64,000 bases of DNA from Melampsora larici-populina 98AG31 (Eukaryota > Basidiomycota > Pucciniomycetes > Pucciniales > Melampsoraceae), in assembly GCF_000204055.1 (NCBI RefSeq), contig NW_006768835.1, forward strand, positions 403,154 to 467,153. The letters run 5' to 3'. Every line of letters starts with the position of its first letter. Position 1 is the stretch's first letter. The notes below the pieces were generated by a model, which worked only from the letters and a program-made list of their open reading frames with translations, was not told the origin of the DNA and did no database searches. Made by a program: the position numbers and the translations under genes. Positions 56,021 through 64,000 of this stretch are shown piece by piece.

Positions 56021-56967
56021 TCAATTTGATTGATTTGAATTGTTTTTTTGATCATAAATCCATTTACGAATCTCAGTACTACTGATCTTAACCTCTTTCA
56101 TCTCTTGATCCGAATCATCAACTTGATTATCATTTGCATTAATCATTAAATCAATAACAAACCTTTCTAAAGTATTAAATCCATTTTTCAAACGGATTTC
56201 ATCAATTTGATCAGCACCCGATATCGTTTCATATGAAACGATTAAGGCTTGAATGTTCGGATCGCTGGCTGTTGGTCCGTACAAATCTTTTAATGGTACG
56301 GTGGAGATTTCTAATGAGTTTTGAGAAATTAAATTTATAAAGTTTTGAACTGATCTGGTACGTTCTTCTAGTGTTTGTAATTCTGATTTATACTTTTTGT
56401 TAATTAATAAATTATCATCTATTTAGGCGAACCAAAAAAGATAAATCAATTAAAAGATTTCAATGAGTTTTCATTTTTTGGATTTCTTTAAATCCTCATT
56501 TTGAGAGTTTAATGCTTACCTGTTACACCTACAATGATTTTTTGATTTGATAAAAAACTGGCCATAGTTAATAAGATCTTATGACCTGAATGTAAATGAT
56601 CAAATGTACCACCTAAAGCAACTACATCAAACTTAGTTTTCAGCCTAGATTTAATTTCATTGAAATCTTTTATCTTAACGGTTATATCAATCAAAGGATT
56701 TGAGATTTGGGATTTAAAAGATTCAGATTTTAAATAAATCGTAAGTAATGAGCTTTGTAAACTTTTAAAATCGATTTCGTTTGGATTTGATTCATGTAAG
56801 TTTAATTCGATTTGAATTGATTTGTTCGCTGTGCTTGTGCTTGTGCTTGTGGATTGGTTTATGATTTCTTGTAAGTTTGTGATGAATTCTTGAGGTAAGA
56901 GTTTGGAGTTTAGGTCTGATAGGTTTGAATTTAATTTGATGATGATTGGGTCTTGTTCATCAGTCAT
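56021..56967 (-). CDS. CAB4: Phosphopantetheine adenylyltransferase (CAB4/CoaD-like)
   Basis: Two exons: 56967-56520 and 56419-56021, with a GTAAGC...AATAG intron and in-frame junction. Reads ALGGTFDHLHSGHKILLTMA, the nucleotidyltransferase G-G-T-F-D.H.GH signature, then IIVGVTG, ...LINKKYKSELQTLEERTR, GPTASDPNIQALIVSYETIS and finally VKISSTEIRKWI, the ISSTxxR motif. Catalyses transfer of AMP from ATP to 4'-phosphopantetheine to give dephospho-CoA, the fourth step of CoA synthesis. Length about 282 residues fits fungal Cab4. Tail-to-tail with TMA20, only about 225 bp between stops. Looks intact. Confidence 0.9.
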
Positions 56968-57697
56968 GACTTTCGATTCCAGAGGTTCGTGTTTTTAGGA
57001 TGTTGAAGTTGAAGTTGATGTGTTGTGAACGAAGTCAATGTTAGTAAAATGATATGGCGAGGTTTATGAAAGCGATTGAACTTCAAGAGTGGACTGGGTT
57101 CAAGTTGAGTCTCAGAATTGTTTCGTATCGCCATCGGATTTAAATCTGAAAGGTCAACTCCAATTTAACTCCGATGATATCTTTCACCATGTTACCATCC
57201 GATGGTGTAATCTGAAGAACTCTCACCATAGCACCCCACCATGCTCGATTCGATCAGTAGCATAACTGATTGATCTTTAAAGATCTATTCCTATCTGCTC
57301 TTCAGCTATCACTAGCGACGAAGTATGCTTGTATCTCAAATCCACAACTCGGCTTTCTTGCGCTGTACTGAGTCACAATGTCATATAAGGAAAGCTTGGA
57401 TTTCGTTCGCTTGAACTTGCAGAGAAGTGTCAAGATTGTATCACGTAAATAATTTACTTGCTCAGCTCTCCTGAATGCTTGCTCCCCCGTCACGTGTGCT
57501 TGTGAGAGGCGGATGTGAGTAGCTTTACTTGCACTTGTGCACTTATCATTTGATGTCTACGTACACACTTGCTTTTTCCATCTCTTTTCATTCGACTACA
57601 TATTTACAATCAGCAATACTATGTATGTACATCAGGTGAAGAAAGGAACATGAGGATTGTGTCAAGAGAGACACAAGTGAATTGTTCAAGCCATTGT
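56968..57697. other. Intergenic region, nothing recognised
   Basis: No convincing ORF, RNA gene or repeat; it should contain the CAB4 promoter at its left end. Confidence 0.5.
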
Positions 57698-58712
57698 TTA
57701 ATCATCCAAAGTACGTATCACAACATCCAAAATCGCTTTCAACTCAGCTTTTGACAATCTTGGAGTTTGCTCCAAAGTTCTCAAAAGTTCCCTTTGATGT
57801 CCTTTAACCAACTCACGTTGTTTCTTTTCAAACGTAATCCAATCCCATTCCAATGGATTCCAACCATGAGTTTCTTCCAATACTCTTGAAATTCCAATCT
57901 TACTTGTCAATTTCCTATGAAGTTCTTTGGCTTTGATGGTCGTACGTTTGAAACCAACCGGATCTTTTTCTTTTTTGGCTTTTTCCCATTTCATAAAGTT
58001 ATGGGTATGGATCATAAGTAATTCGATTTCTTCTCTTGTTAAATTCTTGGTTTCAAAATTAATGGGTTTAGGAAATTCTTCTTTTTTAATTGGGTTCGTG
58101 ACTTGATTCATTCGAGAACGTATTAAAGGTCCACTTTTTTGTTTTAATAATATTGGACCAGTTGAAGGTTTTGCTTCTAATGAGATGATACATTTTTCAG
58201 ATGTGGTATTTCAAAAAAGGAAGGTCTTATAAAGATGATAGTTACTTTACTTACGTGATTCGGATCTGTTATAAAATTCAAATCCATACCAACTTGTAAT
58301 CGGTTCATGATCTGTAGAAACTTGGAAAATGATGTGCTCAGCACGTTGGTTCGTAGGTTCTTTGACAATAAAAACATTCTTTTTCAAACTTTCGGTTTGT
58401 TCTGGTATCGAAGATCTTCTGATGTCTTGATTCGTTGCTTCTGGTAAAATGAATCATTTTTCAGACTGTATTCAAAGAAATCAATTTAGTGGATAAGAAC
58501 TTACTGGGTACAGATTGGGTATTACTACCAGTAGTAACAGCTGCGCAACTTGGAAGTGGTTGGTGTTCTGTGGACGCTTTAGAGATAATGTGCTGAGATG
58601 ATTGTCTCGTGTGTTCTGAACCTGATGCTCCTAGTAGGATGAGAGATTATTGAGATGAGATTTAAATACATAGTAGGTTGTGGAAAGGATGGGTACTTAC
58701 TTGGTACAGATT
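57698..58712 (-). pseudogene. Unknown modular host gene, 3' part (interrupted by Harbinger)
   Basis: Minus-strand exons: last 58167-57698 (KKEEFPKPINFETKNLTREE, RVLEETHGWNPLEWDWITFE, ends RTLDD), 58440-58255 (KNVFIVKEPTNQRAEHIIFQ with STDHEPITSWYGFEF), about 58633-58506 (SEHTRQSSQHIISKASTEHQ...NTQSVP) and a short piece ending at 58712. The exons repeat a module: [F.V..PT....IIF.VST...P..SW] and an exon-ending '..Q-SVP'. The 5' part lies beyond the transposon at 63038. No known family. Marked pseudogene only because of the exon insertion; the remaining exons look conserved. Confidence 0.5.
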
Positions 58713-59011
58713 AGCGGTACACAAATATTAAAACCCGCATGCAAACCCGCATGAAAAACCACATGAAAAACCCGCATGGTTTTTTGGTTTTTTCATGCGG
58801 GTTTTTCATGTGGATACCCATGAAATATTTGAGAGCCCCACTGTCCGCTACTGTCCTATTCCCCTCAAACATGCCTAGAATCTCGACACGTTGGAAGGTC
58901 TTGTCATCACTTGATACCTCAATTGCTCTCACATCCTCCACACCCTCATCTTCAACCTTTTCGCCTTCTTTCCTTCCCACTTTATTGGCGTGTTTCACAT
59001 TAGTTTCTTTC

Positions 59012-60518
59012 ATGGATCACAGCGATGAAGACGAAGACCAATCTAGCGACGGCGACGAATTCGGATATCAAGCACAAATCTTGCTCTTTGCTTACATTCT
59101 CATGGTGTCGTCTACCTTGGGTCAGTTTGCCCATATAAACCAACGCAAGCGGAAACGGGAAGAAGACAAAACAATCCTTGCAGCCCTATTGCTCACCCGA
59201 GATGAAGCTCAAAGACAAAGGTATATTCTACCTAGATATCGAAGGCCTCGCTGTAGCACCAAGGAGGCTATGTTTCAAGCTTGGTTTGCTGAAACTGAAC
59301 GCACTTGGATCAGTGTGGTAAGTTTTCCTACTTTGCTTTATTGTAATGACTCTTTACGTGTCATACTCATCATCCTTCTTTGATACTTGTCTTAGGCACG
59401 CATGCCAAAGGCCGACTTTATTAAATTACTACACAAAATAGGATCTTCGGCAGTATTTCAAAACAATTCCTACTATAAACAGGCCCCGGTGCAGTGGCAG
59501 CTATTGGTCGCGTTGGCAAATTTCGGATGTTCGGGAAACGGTGGTTCAACACCGATAAAGGCCAAGCTGTTTTCTTTGGCTGGTAAGTCCAAAAAGAACC
59601 ACTAGTATCAATCACTCTTACTGATTTTTCTGATTTGGCCAGAGGGAAGTGTAGATAATTACACTAGGCGCTGCATTCACGCCATACTTGAGCTAGAGGC
59701 GGAGTACGTACGATGGCCGGATGCGGCGGAGCGAATCCAGATCAAGAATTGAATCGGCCAAACTTCATTTTTTAAGCAGTGTATCGGTTTCATCGATGGG
59801 ACCTTGGTGCCTTTGGCCACAGCTCCTTCTAAAAACAAGGAAGACTATTACACTCGAAAATCGATTTACGCTTTGAATTCAATGATCATTTGTGATGATC
59901 AGAGAAAGGTGCTCTATGCACATCATGGTTGGTGTGGTTCTGCACACGACCAACGCGTACTGAAATCTACTCGGGTGAGCCTTCCTTTTGAAGCCAATAC
60001 TTTCACTTCTTGTTTTGTAAACTGATTTTACTCTTATTTCATATACTATTTGTACACAGTTATATCAAAACATGGACTCATACTTCGCTGAGGGGGAGTA
60101 TATCTTAGCCAACTCGGGATATGCCTCTACACAGCATATCGTCCCGGTTTTCAAGCGATCACATTACCATCACCTTTCACCCGCTCAAAACCACTTCAAC
60201 AACTCAATTTCCAAAATCCGCATAGCATCTGAGCACTGTAATGGAATGTTGCAATGTCGTTTTGGATCCCTACACGAGTTGCGACTAGCAATCACCAACA
60301 CAAAGGATGCGCTGTATGCATGTAAGTGGATATCAGCGTGTGTGGTGGTGCACAACTTCATGCTTGTAGATGGCTCGCCCATGGAAGGTATTAATACCTT
60401 AAATACATCAGCTGATACTTCGGAAGAAGATGTCGAGGGCACTCCAAATTTCCAGATGACTGGGGTCCAGCGCCGTGACACTTTATTTCAAAGCTTTTGT
60501 ACATTGAACAATTATTGA
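59012..60518 (+). pseudogene. Harbinger DDE transposase (HARBI1-like)
   Basis: Exons at about 59012-59317, 59396-59582, 59643-59973 and 60061-60518. N-terminal part: RDEAQRQRYILPRYRRPRCS and ARMPKADFIKLLHKIGSSAV. Catalytic part: CIGFIDGTLVPLA (first Asp), GWCGSAHDQRVLKSTR (second Asp), GEYILANSGYA, and RIASEHCNGMLQCRFGSL (the Glu), followed by ACVVVHNF. An in-frame TGA at 59750-59752 sits in QIKN*IGQTSFFKQ, where homologs commonly carry Arg; otherwise the coding path is intact. It would bind and cut the TIRs together with the Myb-like partner. The start could also be upstream in the same frame. Confidence 0.82.
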
Positions 60519-61192
60519 GTTGTATTATCTTGTTTATAACAATTTTTTTAACTTTAAAATAATTGTGTCAACTATTTTTGACTCTTGATTGGTCTAGAAG
60601 AATAGCAACTTTGGATTACTTAGAAACACGTACTTATCAAATAAAAGCACAACTCTGACTTTCTCACATATAATGTAATGAAGTTTTTCATATCAATTTG
60701 GTTGACTTCACAACTTAAAAAGACTTATTGAGCATTTCATTTCATAATCACAATTTAAAAAAGATCGCAAGCACATCAAACAAGAAAAAAAAAACAAGAG
60801 GTGTTGTCGAAATAAAGACCATATCGAAACTTTGTTATAGGTAAGAAGGTTTGGGGGATAAATTTGTTTTTTAAACTTTCAGCGGTTATATATATAAAAA
60901 ACGTCTTGTTAGTTTTTGAAAGGGAAATCTGGAGATATCAGCAAAAGTATCAATAGTCTTGCTAAAGATAACTATGCGACAGATCACACATCTTTTTTTT
61001 TGTGTTTTGTAAAACTAAATCATCATTGACGCCATCTTTAAGAATGGTATCGTTTTCGGTGGTTAATCTGAAATGAGTTCTATTTGCATATCCAAGTAAT
61101 GACAAAGCTTAGTTTGAACACCATTGAATCGATTTGACACAAGTCTGATGTAAGATCTGAAAACATACATCCAGTCTTTGTAATGTACATGT

Positions 61193-62886
61193 TCATTTTG
61201 AGGTTGAGGCTTGATTTTGAGAGGAATCGATTTCAGGTAAAGTACGATAAGCCATTTGTTCTGCTGCTGTTGGGTCCATACCACGCCCTAGGAGATCTAC
61301 AATCATTTGACTACGAGCTAAGGCCCGTTTGGTATTCATTTCCTCAATAGCTAATGATCTTTTCATTGCGAGCTCTTTGTCACGATTAGTAGTTATCATT
61401 GTTGACATCGATTCAGCAAGTTTCATCGTAAGGTTTTCTTGGGTGCGTGCTGCACGTTGTTCAGTCTTGATTTGTTCTTCTTTTGTAGTTAGACATTTGA
61501 CTATTGAATTAACCCCCAACATATCTTGAGGCGAATGATTTTCCGGAGTAAGTAAAGGATCCTTAGTATCCTTACTGTTGATTCGACGACGTTTAATATT
61601 TGGTTTTGCAAGTGTAGTGTTTGGGTTAAGCTGACGGACAAGAGGCTTCTTCTTCGATTTGTTTTGTAAATCTTGATGTTCAGTAATATCCATCGACGTC
61701 TGATGTTGTAAAGAATGACCAGGGGGAGTTTCGTCCCAATCATCTTCGTAAGGGGTGGTGGCCTCGCTCAGATCTTGAGCCAGATTGATTTCAAAGTCTT
61801 TCGCCGCAGTCGAGGTATTTAGAGAGGTCGATGGGTCAAGTTGATCACCTAAAGAGTCCCTCACAGCCAAAGGATTGGCAGAGGGCCGATCACCCATGAC
61901 GGGCTCGAGTTCTTCAAACCAAGGACATTTACGAAGAATTCTCTCTGTAGAAGTAAAGTCAGTAAGAATAATGAAATCAATGATAGTTGAAAGCACATAC
62001 CCTGAAGACTTCCTTGATTATCATCTTTCTTAAAACCTCCAGCTCTCTTAGCCAATTTGAATTCTTCGAGTTTGTCCTTGGACAGCGTATGTTCAAACTT
62101 TTCACCGTTGTGATTACCCTCCCCAGTTCCCTTTCTCAACTCGTTAGCGTCTTTGAACCATCGTTCCAACGACTTGATCTATATAATGCAATGAAACAAA
62201 AAGAAAGTAACGAAAGAAGGATGATTAGAAAAGATAGTTTGAGCCTACATGCAAACCCCACTCACCTTTTTTAGGCATTCTCGACCTGGTCTGTTGAGAT
62301 GATTCTTGCTAGCAAGAAATTCGGCCACCTTTTCGCAAATCACAATTTGCTTCTGGGTGCGCCAAGCATTGAAGTTTTCATACACACTACACCATTCCGC
62401 CACAAGATCCATGTCCGACTTGCCATCTTTGCTTTGAGGAATCAACCAGCTTCTTTGATTAGGTTCCGGATCAATTGACTCGTCATCTTGTGTTTTTAAA
62501 TCATTTTGATTTTCAGAATCTGAATCAGGTTGAGATGGACGAAGCGATGTGTCAATTTTCGGATTTTTTTGTTTCGAAGGTCGTCCTCGAGGCCTCTTAG
62601 GAGGGTTAGGAGTGGCCGTAGGAGGTGTCGCTTGATTGTTCGATAGTGGCATCAGAGCAGTAGAGATCGAATTGAGTTGTTGTAGGCGTAACCAGTCCGA
62701 TGCGGAAAGGGTTGGGATTGTGAAAGTCGTTGAAGGTAAAGCTGCAGGAGCTCCACCGATGTTTGCTCCAATAACTGGTTGAACTAAGCTAGTTGAGTTG
62801 GTGGGAGTAAATGTGGGCGTGGATCCAGAGTTGATTGGGGTACGTGGGGATCGTGGGGATCGTGAGGAGGGGTTATTTGACTCCAT
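61193..62886 (-). CDS. Harbinger-associated Myb/SANT-like DNA-binding protein
   Basis: Three exons: 62886 to about 62262, about 62178-62003, and about 61948-61193. N-terminus disordered, with an AT-hook KRPRGRPSKQKNPK. Then the trihelix/SANT-like region DLVAEWCSVYENFNAWRTQK, VAEFLASKNHLNRPGRECLK, SLERWFKDANELRKGTGEGN, and KCPWFEELEPVMGD. A long charged coiled-coil C-terminus includes KELAMKRSLAIEEMNTKRAL. This is the usual second protein of PIF/Harbinger elements and helps the transposase enter the nucleus and bind the TIRs. No stop seen. Confidence 0.75.
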
Positions 62887-63037
62887 ACTGGTTTTTTTTC
62901 ACATGTGGGTTTTCATATCACCCAGCCTATACCCACATGAAAAAACCCGCATGAAAAAACCAAAAAACCATGCGGGTTTTTCATGTGGTTTTTCATGCGG
63001 GTTTGCATGCGGGTTTTAATATTTGTGTACCGCTATT

Positions 63038-63437
63038 GATCAGTACGACGAGCAAAACCAGACCAACTTGAAAGTGGTTTATCCTCTGTAGATACATTGA
63101 AGATCATGTCACTAAAATGCTTTGTAGGCCCCCTCACAACAAAAATTCGCTTTGGAGAACTTGTAGACGGCACGGCTTGTTCATTTGATGAATGTTGGTT
63201 TAAATCAACATCCGATTCACTCGGACCCCATTGAGGAGGATGATTGGAACAATCTGATTGGTCTTCTTCTTTGATGATTACATGGTCTTGTTGGGTTGCT
63301 TGAAGTGGGTTGATGTTCATAAGTTTAGAATCATGATTGTGGTTAGGATATTTGCCGGAATAGTTTTGTATTGATGTACAATCATTGTTTTGGTACTTAC
63401 TATTTCTATCAGGATTAGAATCGCATGCGTATTCTTT
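63038..63437 (-). pseudogene. Unknown modular host gene, 5' part (between Harbinger and CACTA-like element)
   Basis: Reads, on the minus strand, ACDSNPDRNS (possible donor GTAAGT at about 63403), ATQQDHVIIKEEDQSDCSNH, WGPSESDVDLNQHSSNEQ, then SPKRIFVVRGPTKHFSDMIF with NVSTEDKPLSSWSGFARRTD, and is cut at 63037 by the Harbinger TSD. Removing the transposon and one ATT makes the exon continue in frame to 58712 and a GTAAGT donor at about 58699. KRIFVVRGPT...IFNVST...SSW is a paralogous module of the one at 58255-58440. Confidence 0.5.
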
Positions 63438-64000
63438 CACTACAAGAAAGATAATATTTTCTGGGCAGAAAATTAAATTATTGATACACAAAAATATTGA
63501 GAGGCCAGGAGGAGAGCAAAAGATGAATAAAAATATGCATCTTGTTCCCTGCGTTGAGAGCTTCACTCTGCATATTTTTCCGTATTTTTACAGTCCATAT
63601 TGATAAGTGCACTAACAATAAACCTTCACAATCATCCAATTACAACCTGTAACAAGCACTGAAATTTGGCTCATTAGTGTTTAGAGAAACTTTTGATTTC
63701 TGAAAATACTCATAACTTTTTCAATTCCGGTCCAAAACGCTCGATTTTGGGTGCATTGGTAAGCTGGAATTGTCCTCCAAATAGTTCATAATGGGACCAC
63801 ACAGCATGCTGGTCTGCTAGAAAAGATGTCATCTTTTTTATACATTTGTACATACAGATCTATAGAATGATTACCATACTAGCTACATAGTTCTTGATCT
63901 TATGAAAGTTTGAGAGGAAGAGTTCAGCTTTCTAATGCACTTAAAATCGAGTGTTTTGAGGCAGATTGACAAAGTTATAGGCGTTTCAGAAATCAAAAGG
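63438..64000 (+). mobile_element. CACTA-like foldback element, left part (cut by window end)
   Basis: Starts CACTACAAGAAAGATAATAT and follows the same order of blocks as the 40521-41336 element: GCATCTTGTTCC, CTAACAATAAA, CTGAAATTTGG, ATAACTTTTTCAATTC, CTAATGCACTT and GAGTG.TTTG. Diverged member of the same family; the right end is outside the window. Confidence 0.65.

Larger units (their letters stand above)
58713..63034. mobile_element. Complete PIF/Harbinger transposon, 4,322 bp
   Basis: Ends read AGCGGTACACAAATATTAAA on both strands and stay nearly identical for about 100 bp, built of ACCCGCATG units. A 3-bp target duplication ATT flanks it (58710-58712 and 63035-63037), as usual for this superfamily. 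It encodes the two standard proteins: a DDE transposase (plus strand, left) and a Myb/SANT-like DNA-binding protein (minus strand, right), convergently arranged. Confidence 0.9.

Overview
The window looks like a TE-saturated chromosome segment from a rust fungus (Basidiomycota, Pucciniales; a Melampsora- or Puccinia-type genome). This rests on AT-rich DNA, intron-dense host genes with GTAAG...CAG introns of about 50-100 bases, and the mix of elements: DIRS-type retrotransposons, a KDZ-type transposase with its CxC cysteine cluster, hAT, PIF/Harbinger, Copia and Gypsy. Genus-level assignment is inference.

Layout. 1-2.4 kb: 5' part of a minus-strand Copia element, with gag split by a 623-bp foldback insertion and an LTR-side array of palindromic TATA boxes. 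2.4-8.8 kb: a segment bounded by about 300-bp inverted repeats and inward 30-bp minisatellites. It carries pieces of at least three unrelated host-type genes (alpha-kinase, ricin-B-like lectin, SNF2 helicase) and looks like a gene-capturing (Pack-type) transposon; a giant hairpin element lies inside it. 8.9-11.3 kb: truncated Gypsy gag-protease with PBS. 11.3-16.1 kb: little recognisable coding. 16.2-17.9 kb: decayed KDZ transposase. 18.4-20.0 kb: hAT transposase, followed by foldback and hairpin elements. 20.7-21.0 kb: relic of a class V myosin motor domain. 21.5-22.9 kb: unknown multi-exon gene with a possible signal peptide. 23.2-29.1 kb: DIRS-type element 1 (gag, RT/RNase H, tyrosine recombinase). 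29.1-33.4 kb: no genes seen. 33.5-38.9 kb: a second, quite different DIRS-type element. 39.9-51.1 kb: nested and inverted non-autonomous elements, hairpins and tRNA-like promoter motifs. 51.5-58.7 kb: host gene island, with a secreted GH26 mannanase-like gene, TMA20/MCTS1, phosphopantetheine adenylyltransferase (CAB4-like), and an unknown modular gene. The unknown gene is split at 58.7 kb by a complete 4.3-kb PIF/Harbinger element (transposase plus Myb/SANT-like partner) and continues at 63.0 kb, where a CACTA-like foldback element begins and runs off the window.

The host genes look functional. Most transposon ORFs are broken. Several are broken by single in-frame stops (mostly TGA where the context suggests CGA), so a C-to-T hypermutation process acting on repeats is a reasonable hypothesis. 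No convincingly new cellular system was found. The most unusual objects are the gene-capturing inverted-repeat element and the nested foldback families.
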